This document shows positions 22,048-30,408 of a stretch of DNA of 36,767 bases, piece by piece; the stretch's first letter is position 1; every line of letters begins with the position of its first letter. The notes below the pieces were generated by a model, which was given only the letters and a program-made list of their open reading frames with translations, was not told where the DNA came from and made no database searches. The translations under genes were made by a program, and so were the position numbers. This DNA comes from DASUAO01 sp046484625 (GTDB lineage: Bacteria; Actinomycetota; Acidimicrobiia; IMCC26256; PALSA-555): contig JAWOIO010000058.1 in NCBI GenBank assembly GCA_046484625.1, positions 1 through 36,767 of the forward strand, in the 5' to 3' direction.

Positions 22048-24491
22048 TGCGCGTCCCCCTGTCGTGGATCCGTGACTTCACGCCTGCCGACGCGCCGATC
22101 GACGCACTCGTCGCGGCGCTCAACCAGCTGGGGCTCGAGGTCGAGAGCGTGGAGGACCCGGGCCGGGAGGTGCTGGGCGTCCGGGTCGCCCGGATCCTCG
22201 AAGTGCTTCCGCACCCGGACGCCGACCGCTTGCGCCTCGCCGACGTGGAGTTCGGCGACGGCACCACGCGCGTCGTGTGCGGCGCACCGAACATCGAGGC
22301 GGGCCAGCTCGTCCCCCTTGCGCCGAGCGGTGCGACGCTGCCGGGCGGCTTCGTCCTCGAGCGGCGCACGATCCGGGGGCAGGTGTCCGACGGCATGCTC
22401 TGCTCGGCCAAGGAGCTGGGGCTCGGCGACGACCACGCCGGGATCCTCGTGCTCGACCCGGGGGCGGCACCCGGCGACGACGTTCGCGAGGTGCTGGGGC
22501 TCGACGACGTCGTGTTCGACCTGTCCATCACCCCGAACCGCCCCGACGCAATGTGCGTGATCGGGGTGGCCCGTGAGCTCGCGGCCCATCTCGGGCAACC
22601 GTTCGAGATCCCGGTCCCCGAGGTGCCGACCACCGACCGCGTCGTCGCGAACGCGACCGTCGTGGTCGAGGCACCCGACCGCTGTCCTCGCTACCTCGCG
22701 CGGGTGGCCCGGGTGACGATGGGCCCGTCTCCGGTGTGGATGCAGCAGCGTCTGATCAAGGCCGGGATGCGGCCCATCAGCAACGTGGTCGACGTGACGA
22801 ACTACGTGCTCCTCGAGCGCAACCAGCCGTTGCACGCCTTCGACCTGGGGCGACTCGCGGGGCGGGGCATCGTCGTGCGGACGGCGGAGCCGGGGGAGCG
22901 GCTGAGGACGCTCGACGACGTGGAGCGGACCCTCGAGCCGGATGACCTGCTCATCTGCGACGCCGAACGCGCACCCCAGGCGATCGCCGGGATCATGGGT
23001 GGCGCGACCTCGGAGGTGAGCGCCGACACCACCGAGATCCTGCTCGAGTCTGCGTACTTCGAGCGGATGGGCATCGCCAGGTCGTCGAAGCGGCTGAAGC
23101 TCCGCTCCGAGGCCAGCGCTCGCTTCGAACGGGGCCTCGACCCCGAGGGCGTCGCGGTCCACGCCGCCCGCGCCCTCGAGCTGCTCGTGGACGTCGCTGC
23201 CGGCGAGGTCGCCGCGGGTGTCGTCGACGTCTACGACCGGCCGGTCGAGCCTCCGACGATCACCGTGCGGACCTCGAAGGTCAACGCCGTCCTCGGGACC
23301 ACCCTCGACGACACGCGGGTGACCGCTGCGCTCACGCCGCTCGGCATCGCGGTGTCGGGCGCGGGTGATGCGATCCAGGCCGTACCGCCGAGCTTCCGTC
23401 CCGACCTCGAACGTGAGATCGACCTCATCGAGGAGGTTGCCCGGCGGGTCGGCTTCGAGGCGATCGGACGGACCGTGCCCAAGCCCGAGCACCAGGTGGG
23501 CTCGCTCACGGCGCGGCAGCGATCCCGACGAGCGGTCGCCGACGCGCTCGTCGGCGCGGGAACCTCCGAGGCGATGACGCTCCCGTTGGTCGCGCCGTTG
23601 GTCCTCGAGCGCTACGGGTCCGCGGACGGGATCGAGCTCGCCAACCCGCTCCGCGCCGAGGAGTCGGTGCTCCGCACCGCGCTGCTCCCAGGCCTGGTGG
23701 CCGCGGCCGGCTTCAATGCCGCGCGCGGCCAGGGCGCGGTGAGCCTCTTCGAGCAGGGTGTCGTGTTCCGGCATCCCGCTGATGGCGCCGCGGGTGAACG
23801 CGCACCGCTCCCTGACGAGCGCGAGCACCTCGCGTTGGTGCTCACCGGAACCGTCGGCCGTCGACCGGTCGAGGACGATCGCCCCGTCGACGGCTACGAC
23901 GCGGTGGATCTCCTGTCGGCGGTCACGGAGGCCCTCGGACTCGGCCCGGTCGGGGCACGCACGGTCACGCTCGACGCCGGGTCGGGTTCGGATCGTCCGG
24001 GGTGGCACCCCCGCCGCGCGGCGCCTGTCGTGCTCCTGGTCGACGGCACGACGACAGTCGTCGGGACGGTCGGGGAGCTCGCCCCGGACCTCGTCGGGGT
24101 CGCGGGCCTCGCAGGGACCGTCGCGGCCTTCGAGCTCGACCTGGGTGCGCTGCTCTCGGTCGCCGAGAGCCGCCGGGACTCGGGCGACGACTACGTCCCG
24201 CCTTCGCCGTTCCCGCCCTCTGCGATCGATCTCGCGTTCGTCCTGGCCGAGGAGATCCCGGCGGCTGCGGTCGCTGCCACGATCCGGACCGCGGCGGGCT
24301 CGTGGACCGAGTCGGTACGTGTGTTCGACGAGTTTCGCTCCGACGATCTCGGCCCGGACCGACGCAGCCTCGCGTTCACGTTGCGGCTCCGGGCCCCCGA
24401 CCGGACCCTGACCGACGCCGAGGTGGCCGACGTGCGGGGTCGCGTCATCGCCGAGGTCGAGCGCGCGCACGACGGGCGGCTCCGCGGCTGA
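22047..24491 (+). CDS. pheT: Phenylalanyl-tRNA synthetase beta subunit
   Basis: This 814-residue subunit binds tRNA(Phe) and edits mischarged Tyr. Domains in order: N-terminal MRVPLSWIRDF, an EMAP-like tRNA-binding domain (about 40-150, RVARILEVLPHPDADRL), B3/B4 editing domain (about 210-390, ISNVVDVTNYVLLE with NQPLHAFD and GIMGG), B5 domain (about 405-470), the catalytic-like core (about 480-690), and the C-terminal anticodon-binding FDX-ACB domain (about 715-814, ending HDGRLRG). Length matches the family (about 790-830). ATG 22047 overlaps the pheS stop (TGATG), with TGGAG upstream. The stop lies inside a 13-bp tandem duplication. Confidence 0.97.
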   Translation: MRVPLSWIRDFTPADAPIDALVAALNQLGLEVESVEDPGREVLGVRVARILEVLPHPDADRLRLADVEFGDGTTRVVCGAPNIEAGQLVPLAPSGATLPGGFVLERRTIRGQVSDGMLCSAKELGLGDDHAGILVLDPGAAPGDDVREVLGLDDVVFDLSITPNRPDAMCVIGVARELAAHLGQPFEIPVPEVPTTDRVVANATVVVEAPDRCPRYLARVARVTMGPSPVWMQQRLIKAGMRPISNVVDVTNYVLLERNQPLHAFDLGRLAGRGIVVRTAEPGERLRTLDDVERTLEPDDLLICDAERAPQAIAGIMGGATSEVSADTTEILLESAYFERMGIARSSKRLKLRSEASARFERGLDPEGVAVHAARALELLVDVAAGEVAAGVVDVYDRPVEPPTITVRTSKVNAVLGTTLDDTRVTAALTPLGIAVSGAGDAIQAVPPSFRPDLEREIDLIEEVARRVGFEAIGRTVPKPEHQVGSLTARQRSRRAVADALVGAGTSEAMTLPLVAPLVLERYGSADGIELANPLRAEESVLRTALLPGLVAAAGFNAARGQGAVSLFEQGVVFRHPADGAAGERAPLPDEREHLALVLTGTVGRRPVEDDRPVDGYDAVDLLSAVTEALGLGPVGARTVTLDAGSGSDRPGWHPRRAAPVVLLVDGTTTVVGTVGELAPDLVGVAGLAGTVAAFELDLGALLSVAESRRDSGDDYVPPSPFPPSAIDLAFVLAEEIPAAAVAATIRTAAGSWTESVRVFDEFRSDDLGPDRRSLAFTLRLRAPDRTLTDAEVADVRGRVIAEVERAHDGRLRG

Positions 24492-24510
24492 CCTTCGCGG
24501 CTGACCTTCG
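24485..24510 (+). repeat. 13-bp tandem duplication at the pheT stop
   Basis: CGGCTGACCTTCG occurs twice (24485-24497 and 24498-24510), the first copy containing the pheT TGA stop. After it, GCGGCC and GGCCGC sequences around 24510-24537 could form a GC-rich hairpin, but no T-run follows immediately, so a terminator is not claimed. Confidence 0.8.
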
Positions 24511-24551
24511 CGGCCGCCCCGCGGCGGGTACGGGCCGCTCCGACGGGCAGT

Positions 24552-24580
24552 TTGCATGACTATTCATTGTCATGTATGAT
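24552..24580 (+). promoter_or_regulatory. Promoter of the arginine operon
   Basis: -35 TTGCAT (24552-24557) and a near-consensus -10 TATGAT (24575-24580) are separated by exactly 17 nt. The -10 ends 6 nt before ATG 24587, so transcription should start at the argC start codon and give a leaderless mRNA. The stretch 24550-24583 is markedly AT-rich in a GC-rich window. Confidence 0.75.
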
Positions 24581-24583
24581 ACC
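24553..24583. promoter_or_regulatory. ArgR-binding ARG box region
   Basis: TGCATGACTATTCATTG (24553-24569) resembles an ARG box, the AT-rich 18-bp palindrome with TGAAT/ATTCA halves. A second, weaker half-related copy follows in TCATGTATGATAC (24570-24582). Together they cover the spacer and the -10 box of the argC promoter, where ArgR-arginine would block RNA polymerase. argR is the sixth gene of the same operon. The box boundaries are judged by eye. Confidence 0.65.
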
Positions 24584-24586
24584 CGG

Positions 24587-25645
24587 ATGGCGTTGCGTGC
24601 AGCAGTGGTCGGTGGTTCGGGATACACGGGCGCCGAGCTGCTGCGCCTCCTCGCAGGGCACCCCGAGATCGAGGTCGTCGTGGTGACGGCCGAGTCGAAC
24701 GCCGGCGCCGCGGTGGCCGAGCTCTACCCGTCGCTCGCGCCGGCCTACCCGTCGATGCGCTTCGAGGCGGTGGGGCCTGCGGACCTCGCGGGCATCGACG
24801 TCGTCTTCCTCGCCCTCCCGCACGGGCACTCGCAGCGCCTCGTGCCCGACCTCGTGGACACCGTGACGCACATCGTCGACCTCGGGGCCGACTTCCGACT
24901 CCCGGCGGCCTCCTACGCCGAGTGGTACGGCGAGGCGCACGCTGCACCCGAGCACCTGGCGAGCTTCGCCTACGGACTGCCCGAGCTGGGGCGGGCCGAC
25001 CTCACGGACCGGCCGCACGTCGCGGCGCCGGGGTGCTATCCCACCGCGGCGACGCTCGCACTCGCGCCGCTCCTGGCCAACGGCCTCGTCGACCCCCAGG
25101 GCATCGTGGTCGACGCGGCCTCGGGGATCTCCGGACGGGGTCGGGCCCTCTCCGCACCGAGCCTGTTCGCCGAGGCGAACGAGGCCTACGCCGCGTACGG
25201 GCTGCTCACGCATCGGCACACCGGCGAGATCGAGCACGCCCTGGGCGTCGCCGCCCCAGCGGCCGCCACGCCGCCGACCGTGCTCTTCACGCCCCACCTG
25301 GTACCGATGACCCGGGGCGTCTTCGCCACCTGCCACGCTCGCCCCGCCGAGGGGTCTGCGGCCGGAAGGCGCGGCACCGACGAGCTGCTCGCCGTCTACC
25401 GCGAGCACTACGCCGACGAGCCGTTCGTCGTCGTGAGCGATGCGCCACCGACGACCAAGGCGACGCTCGGCTCGAACGCGTGCCACCTGACCGTCCGCTA
25501 CGACCCCCGCACGCGCTCGATCCTCGCCCTGGCCGCGATCGACAACCTCGTGAAGGGCGCAGCCGGCCAGGCGATCCAGGCGACGAACGTCGTGCTGGGC
25601 CTCCCCGAGGACACCGGGCTCACGGCCGTCGGGATCATGCCGTGA
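24587..25645 (+). CDS. argC: N-acetyl-gamma-glutamyl-phosphate reductase
   Basis: This 352-residue NADPH enzyme reduces N-acetylglutamyl phosphate to the semialdehyde in arginine synthesis. It has the nucleotide-binding start AAVVGGSGYTGAELLRLL, VFLALPHGHS, the active-site cysteine in AAPGCYPTAATLAL, HTGEIEHAL and HLVPMTRGVFATC. ATG 24587 is chosen over the in-frame ATG 24572 because the -10 box (24575-24580) ends 6 nt before 24587, making it the transcription start, and the resulting N-terminus is the conserved one. A start at 24572 would place the -10 within the gene. The stop overlaps argJ (GTGA). Confidence 0.96.
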   Translation: MALRAAVVGGSGYTGAELLRLLAGHPEIEVVVVTAESNAGAAVAELYPSLAPAYPSMRFEAVGPADLAGIDVVFLALPHGHSQRLVPDLVDTVTHIVDLGADFRLPAASYAEWYGEAHAAPEHLASFAYGLPELGRADLTDRPHVAAPGCYPTAATLALAPLLANGLVDPQGIVVDAASGISGRGRALSAPSLFAEANEAYAAYGLLTHRHTGEIEHALGVAAPAAATPPTVLFTPHLVPMTRGVFATCHARPAEGSAAGRRGTDELLAVYREHYADEPFVVVSDAPPTTKATLGSNACHLTVRYDPRTRSILALAAIDNLVKGAAGQAIQATNVVLGLPEDTGLTAVGIMP

Positions 25646-26841
25646 GCATCACCGCCGTCCCCGGCTTCGAGGCCGCCGGCGCCGCGTGCGGCATCAAGGC
25701 TTCGGGCGACCCCGACCTCTCGCTCGTGGCCACCTCCGACCGCCACCCGGCCGCCGCGGCCGGGGTCTTCACCACGAACCTCGCGTGTGCAGCCCCGGTC
25801 CAGGTGTCGCGGGCCCATCTCCGCGACGGCCGCGCCGCGGCGGTCGTGCTGAACTCGGGCAACGCCAACGCGGCGACCGGTGAGGCGGGACGGGCCCACG
25901 CGGAGGAGACGTGCGGGTGGGTCGCCGACCGCCTCGGCATCCGGCCCGAGGACGTCCTCGTGTGCTCGACCGGGCTCATCGGGATCCCGCTGCCCATCGA
26001 GGCGATCGAGTCGGGCATCGAGCCGCTCGTCGCCGGACTCGGGAGCAGTGTTGCGGCGGGCCACGCCGCCGCCGACGCGATCCTCACGACCGACACGGTC
26101 CGCAAGGAGTCGGTCGTGCAGGCCGAGATCTCCGGGGGGCCGGATTTCGTGGTGGGGGGCATGGCCAAGGGTGCGGCGATGCTCGCACCCGCGATGGCCA
26201 CCATGCTCGCGGTGCTGGTCACCGATGCCGCCGCCGATCCATCGGCGCTGCACGGCGCCCTGGAGCACGCGGTGCGCGACACCTTCAACGCGCTCGTCGT
26301 CGACGGCTCGATGAGCACGAACGACACGGTGCTCCTCCTCGCGAACGGCGCGGCCGGCAACACCCCGATCGGCTCGAGCGGCCACTCGTACCACGCGCTG
26401 GTCGAAGCGGTGACCGAAGCGTGCGACGGCCTCGCGGCGGCGATGGCGGCCGATGCCGAGGGCGCGACGAAGCTGGCGACGGTCGTGGTCGAGGGCGCGC
26501 GTTCGGTCGAGGAGGCGCGGAGGGCCGCGCGGGCCGTGGCCGGGAGCCAGCTCGTCCAGTGCTCGCTCTACGGCCAGGACCCCTACTGGGGCCGGGTGCT
26601 CTCCGAGCTCGGCGCCAGCGGCGCCTACTTCGACCCCGAGCGGGTCGACATCGCCTACAACGGCATCGAGGTCTGCCGCAACGGCATCGCGACCTTGCAC
26701 GACGAAGGCGCGATCGAGGCCGCGATGGCCGAACGGGCGATCACGATCACGTGCGCACTGCACCAGGGGATGGCGCGCGCGTCGGTGCGCTTCACGGATC
26801 TGACCCATGCCTACGTCGACGAGAACATGGGCACGTCATGA
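25642..26841 (+). CDS. argJ: Glutamate N-acetyltransferase / amino-acid acetyltransferase
   Basis: This 399-residue enzyme transfers the acetyl group from acetylornithine to glutamate, recycling it in the cyclic arginine pathway. It cleaves itself into two chains at a conserved Ala-Thr bond, seen here as AMATML with Thr187 as the nucleophile. Other matches are VLNSGNANAATGE (about 73-85), STGLIGIPLP, KGAAMLAPAMATML, FNALVVDGSMSTNDT and the C-terminal GDPYWGR-like GQDPYWGRVL. Whether it also uses acetyl-CoA cannot be told from sequence. GTG 25642 overlaps the argC stop, and the stop overlaps the argB ATG. No argE is in the cluster, as expected for an ArgJ pathway. Confidence 0.96.
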   Translation: MSITAVPGFEAAGAACGIKASGDPDLSLVATSDRHPAAAAGVFTTNLACAAPVQVSRAHLRDGRAAAVVLNSGNANAATGEAGRAHAEETCGWVADRLGIRPEDVLVCSTGLIGIPLPIEAIESGIEPLVAGLGSSVAAGHAAADAILTTDTVRKESVVQAEISGGPDFVVGGMAKGAAMLAPAMATMLAVLVTDAAADPSALHGALEHAVRDTFNALVVDGSMSTNDTVLLLANGAAGNTPIGSSGHSYHALVEAVTEACDGLAAAMAADAEGATKLATVVVEGARSVEEARRAARAVAGSQLVQCSLYGQDPYWGRVLSELGASGAYFDPERVDIAYNGIEVCRNGIATLHDEGAIEAAMAERAITITCALHQGMARASVRFTDLTHAYVDENMGTS

Positions 26842-27704
26842 ACGACGAGCGGCTGCGTGACGCCCACGCCAAAGCCGGCGTCCTCGCCGAGGCGCTGCCC
26901 TACATCCGGGAGTTCTCGGGGCGCACGGTGGTGATCAAGTACGGCGGGAGCGCGATGGAGGATCCCTCGCTGGCCGAGCTCTTCGCAGAGGACGTCGTGC
27001 TCATGCGCCTCGTCGGCATGAACCCGATCGTGGTGCACGGAGGAGGACCGCAGATCAGCGACCTGATGCGCCGGCTCGGGAAGGAGCCCGAGTTCATCGA
27101 CGGGCTGCGCGTCACTGATGCCGAGACCATCGACATCGCCCGCATGGCGCTCGTCGGCAAGGTGAACCGCGACATCGTGACCACGCTGAACCGTCACGGC
27201 TCGTACGCGATGGGGCTCTCGGGTGAGGACGCCAGCCTGCTGAAGGTCTCCCAGCGGGATGCCCGCCTCGGCTTCGTCGGCGACATCCGGCACGTCGACC
27301 CGTCGGTCCTCGAGCGGATCCTGAACGAGGAGCTGATCCCGGTCGTCGCGACGATCGGGGTCGACGAGGAAGGGCGGCCCTACAACGTCAATGCCGACAC
27401 CGCGGCCGGGGCGATCGCGGGGGCGCTCGGCGCCGAGAAGCTCGTCTATCTCACCGACGTCGCGGGCATCTACTCCGACTTCGGCGACGACTCGTCACTC
27501 GTCTCCCAGACCGATGTGGCGGGACTCGAGCAGCTGCTCGCGTCCGGCAAGGTGGGGGAGGGGATGATCCCGAAGGTCCGGTCCTGCATCGCGGCCCTCG
27601 AGCATGGCGTCCACCGGGCCCACGTCCTCGACGGGCGGGTAGCCCACGCGCTCCTGCTCGAGTTCTTCACCCGCGAAGGTGTGGGCACGGTGATCGACCG
27701 ATGA
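26838..27704 (+). CDS. argB: N-acetylglutamate kinase, arginine-inhibited type
   Basis: This 288-residue amino-acid kinase phosphorylates N-acetylglutamate, the committed and usually feedback-controlled step. Motifs are VVIKYGGSAM (31-40), HGGGPQIS (67-74), GLRVTDAETI, GLSGEDA and NVNADTAAGAIAGAL. The N-terminal helix AGVLAEALPYIREFSG precedes the catalytic domain; this extension marks the hexameric, arginine-sensitive form, whereas E. coli NAGK lacks it. Feedback inhibition is thus likely in addition to ArgR control. ATG 26838 overlaps the argJ stop (ATGA) and the stop overlaps the argD ATG. Confidence 0.97.
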   Translation: MNDERLRDAHAKAGVLAEALPYIREFSGRTVVIKYGGSAMEDPSLAELFAEDVVLMRLVGMNPIVVHGGGPQISDLMRRLGKEPEFIDGLRVTDAETIDIARMALVGKVNRDIVTTLNRHGSYAMGLSGEDASLLKVSQRDARLGFVGDIRHVDPSVLERILNEELIPVVATIGVDEEGRPYNVNADTAAGAIAGALGAEKLVYLTDVAGIYSDFGDDSSLVSQTDVAGLEQLLASGKVGEGMIPKVRSCIAALEHGVHRAHVLDGRVAHALLLEFFTREGVGTVIDR

Positions 27705-28939
27705 CCGGCGACGCGACGACCGGCAAGGAGACGCGCCTTGACGATCTCGTGGCGCTCGACGCCGCGCACGTCATGCAGACGTACGGACGGATCCCCGTCG
27801 CGTTCGTCCGCGGCGAGGGCACCGTGCTCTGGGACTCCGAGGGCCGCCGGTACCTGGACTTCCTCTCCGGACTCGCGGTGACCTCGATCGGCCACGCCCA
27901 CCCGGCTGTAGCGACGGCGATCGCCGACCAGGCCGCGACGCTCCTGCACGTCTCGAACCTGTACTACAACGCGATCCAGCCTTCCCTCGCAGCACGACTC
28001 GACACCCTGGTCGGCGGTGGCGGGCAGACGTTCTTCGCCAACTCGGGCGCCGAGGCAAACGAGTGCGCGATCAAGCTCGCACGTCGCCACGGCCAAACCC
28101 GAGGGGGGCCGACCCGCCACGAGATCATCAGCGCGTACGGGTCGTTCCACGGGCGCACGCTCGCATCACTGGCAGCGACGGGCCAACCGCAGAAGCACGA
28201 GGCGTTCCAACCGCTCCCTTCCGGCTTCCGCTACGTGCCCTACGACGACATCGACGCACTTGCCGCAGCCCTCGACGAACGGGCGTGTGCCGTGCTGCTC
28301 GAGGCCGTGCAAGGGGAGGGCGGCGTCCAACCGGCCTCGCCGGGATACCTCGAGGCGGTGCGCGCCCTCTGCGACGAGCGCGAGGCGCTCCTGATCATCG
28401 ACGAGGTGCAGACCGGTCTCGGGCGGACCGGCCGCTGGTTCGCCTTTCAGCACGCGGGGATCGCGCCCGACATCGTGACGATGGCGAAGGCGCTCGGGAA
28501 CGGCGTCCCGATCGGAGCCTGCTGGGCCCGGGCCGACGTCGCGACGGCGTTCCGGCCCGGCGATCACGCCTCGACCTTCGGCGGGCAGCCCCTTGCCGCG
28601 CGGGCAGCCCTCGCGGTGCTCGACGTGATGGAAGCAGCCGACATCCCGGCCCGCGCCGCGGCCGCCGGGGCCCGGCTCGGATCGGGGCTCGCGGCGCTCC
28701 CGGGAGTCGTCGCCGTCCGGGGCCGGGGGTTGCTGCTCGCGGCGGAGCTCGCCCCGGGGATCGCGGCCGGCGACGTGGCGCAGGGGTGCCTCGACGCGGG
28801 ACTGATCGTGAACGCCGTGACCCCGTCGGCCCTGCGGCTCGCCCCGTCGCTGCTGGTGACCGACGCCGAGATCGACGATGCGCTCGAACGCCTGGTGGTC
28901 GCGCTCCGCGCCCACGTCACCGAGGAGGCTCGGACATGA
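27701..28939 (+). CDS. argD: Acetylornithine aminotransferase
   Basis: This 412-residue PLP enzyme converts N-acetylglutamate semialdehyde to N-acetylornithine with glutamate as amino donor. It is a class III aminotransferase with FLSGLAVTSIGHAHP, FFANSGAEANECAIKLAR, SFHGRTLASL, EAVQGEGGV, LIIDEVQTGLGRTG and the PLP lysine Lys263 in TMAKALGNG. Position within argCJBDFRGH supports the acetylornithine role, although such enzymes often also accept succinyldiaminopimelate. ATG 27701 overlaps the argB stop (ATGA), and its own stop overlaps argF. Confidence 0.96.
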   Translation: MTGDATTGKETRLDDLVALDAAHVMQTYGRIPVAFVRGEGTVLWDSEGRRYLDFLSGLAVTSIGHAHPAVATAIADQAATLLHVSNLYYNAIQPSLAARLDTLVGGGGQTFFANSGAEANECAIKLARRHGQTRGGPTRHEIISAYGSFHGRTLASLAATGQPQKHEAFQPLPSGFRYVPYDDIDALAAALDERACAVLLEAVQGEGGVQPASPGYLEAVRALCDEREALLIIDEVQTGLGRTGRWFAFQHAGIAPDIVTMAKALGNGVPIGACWARADVATAFRPGDHASTFGGQPLAARAALAVLDVMEAADIPARAAAAGARLGSGLAALPGVVAVRGRGLLLAAELAPGIAAGDVAQGCLDAGLIVNAVTPSALRLAPSLLVTDAEIDDALERLVVALRAHVTEEART

Positions 28940-29907
28940 CCGGTCGGCGTCAGGGCCCCCGCTCGTTCCTCGAGGTCGACGACCTCGAGCCGGCACAGCT
29001 CGCGTCGATCCTCCACGACGCCGAGGCCTGGAAGCAGGACGGAGCCGCCCCTGGGCAGTGCCTGGCCGGGCAGGGGGTCGCGCTGTTCTTCGAGAAGCCC
29101 AGCGCGCGGACCCGGATGAGTACCGAGATGGCGGTGCACACGCTTGGTGGACACCCCGTGTACGTGCGGGCCGAGGAGGTCGGGCTGGGCGTCCGGGAGT
29201 CCGTCGAGGACGTCGCCCGGACCTTCGCGGGCTACGTGGCGGTGATCGCGGCGCGGGTCTTCGACCACGCCACGCTCGACACCTGGCGCGCCTGTGTCGA
29301 CGTCCCGATCGTCAACCTGCTGTCGGACCGGGCGCACCCGTGCCAGGCCCTGGCCGACCTCCTCACGCTGCGAGAGCTGTGCGGCGGCCTCGAAGGCCGG
29401 CGACTCGCCTACGTGGGCGACGGCAACAACGTGGCCGCGTCGCTCGCGTTCGGTGCCGCGCTCTGCGGGGTGGAGCTCGTCGTCGCGTCGCCGCCCGGCT
29501 ACGAGCTCGACGACCAGACGGTCGATCGTGCCCGCAACCTGGGCGGGGCGGTCGAGCAGGTCGCCGACCCCTACGAGGCGGTTCGGGGCGCCGATGCCGT
29601 GTACACCGACGTCTGGACCTCGATGGGCCAGGAGGACGAGGCGGAGGTGCGCCGCGCGGCCTTCGCCGGCTTCAGCGTCGACGGCGCCCTGATGGCCGCG
29701 GCCGGCCCCGACGCCTGGTTCCTGCACTGCCTGCCCGCCCACCGGGGCGAAGAGGTCGCGGCCGAGGTGATCGACGGTCCGCGGTCGGCGGTGTGGGCCC
29801 AGGCTGCGAACCGGATGCACGCGATCCGGGCACTGTTCGCGCACCTGGTCGCGAGCCCGGCCGCCCCAGGTCCGGGATCGCGACAGGGCCCGGGAGGTGC
29901 CGCCTGA
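28936..29907 (+). CDS. argF: Ornithine carbamoyltransferase
   Basis: This 323-residue trimeric enzyme makes citrulline from ornithine and carbamoyl phosphate, the product of CarAB (carB is at the left end of the window). The carbamoyl-phosphate loop reads FFEKPSARTRMST, where most OTCases have STRT; Ala for Thr is a tolerated variant as far as I know. HPCQALADLLT and the ornithine-binding HCLPAHRG identify ornithine rather than acetylornithine as substrate. ATG 28936 overlaps the argD stop and has a strong GAGGAGG (28922-28928). The last 15 residues are a Pro/Gly-rich extension. Confidence 0.96.
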   Translation: MTGRRQGPRSFLEVDDLEPAQLASILHDAEAWKQDGAAPGQCLAGQGVALFFEKPSARTRMSTEMAVHTLGGHPVYVRAEEVGLGVRESVEDVARTFAGYVAVIAARVFDHATLDTWRACVDVPIVNLLSDRAHPCQALADLLTLRELCGGLEGRRLAYVGDGNNVAASLAFGAALCGVELVVASPPGYELDDQTVDRARNLGGAVEQVADPYEAVRGADAVYTDVWTSMGQEDEAEVRRAAFAGFSVDGALMAAAGPDAWFLHCLPAHRGEEVAAEVIDGPRSAVWAQAANRMHAIRALFAHLVASPAAPGPGSRQGPGGAA

Positions 29908-30377
29908 TGGCGACCCTGGGCAAGCCCCAGCGCCAGCACCGGATCGCGCGTCTCCTCGAGGACCAGGCCGTGTCGAGTCAGGCCCAGCTGGTCGAGCTGC
30001 TCGCCGCCGCCGGGGTGGTGGCCACCCAGGCGACGGTCAGCCGTGACCTGGAGGAGCTCGGAGCCGTGAAGGTGCGGATCCCGGGTGGCGCGATGGCCTA
30101 CGCCATCCCCGAGCAACCGACAGAGCGCGCCGCCCCCGACGACGTCCTCCGCCGGGTGATGGGGGAGTTCGTGGTCGAGGTCGCCGCGAGCGGGAACCTC
30201 GTCGTGCTGAGGACGCCTCCCGGCTCGGCCCACGTGATCGGTTCGGCCCTGGACCGCTCGGGCATCCCCGACGTGCTCGGGACGGTGGCCGGTGACGACA
30301 CGCTGATCCTCGTGTGCTCCGAGCAGGCCGGCGGCGCCGCGGTCGCCGCCTCGCTCGCCGAGCTCGCCGGACTCTGA
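29907..30377 (+). CDS. argR: Arginine repressor
   Basis: This 156-residue hexameric regulator binds arginine and represses arg genes. The N-terminal winged helix-turn-helix (about 8-70) has VVATQATVSRDLEELGAVKV with the recognition helix at 43-52. The C-terminal oligomerisation and arginine-binding domain (about 80-156) has VLRTPPGSAHVIGSALD and GTVAGDDTLIL, with the conserved Asp pair. ATG 29907 overlaps the argF stop (TGATG), with GGGAGG upstream. Being inside the operon it represses, it forms a negative feedback loop with the operator-like sequence at argC. Confidence 0.96.
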   Translation: MATLGKPQRQHRIARLLEDQAVSSQAQLVELLAAAGVVATQATVSRDLEELGAVKVRIPGGAMAYAIPEQPTERAAPDDVLRRVMGEFVVEVAASGNLVVLRTPPGSAHVIGSALDRSGIPDVLGTVAGDDTLILVCSEQAGGAAVAASLAELAGL

Positions 30378-30408
30378 CCGTGACGACCACCGACCGACCA
30401 GGAGCACG

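Noticed and set aside
24510..24537. Intrinsic terminator after pheT
   Set aside because: GC-rich complementary segments exist, but the pairing is loose and no T-run follows directly.
21606..24557. 983-codon open frame on the minus strand
   Set aside because: It lies antisense to pheS/pheT, and its translation is Arg/Asp/His-rich with no domain. Long antisense frames are expected at this GC content.
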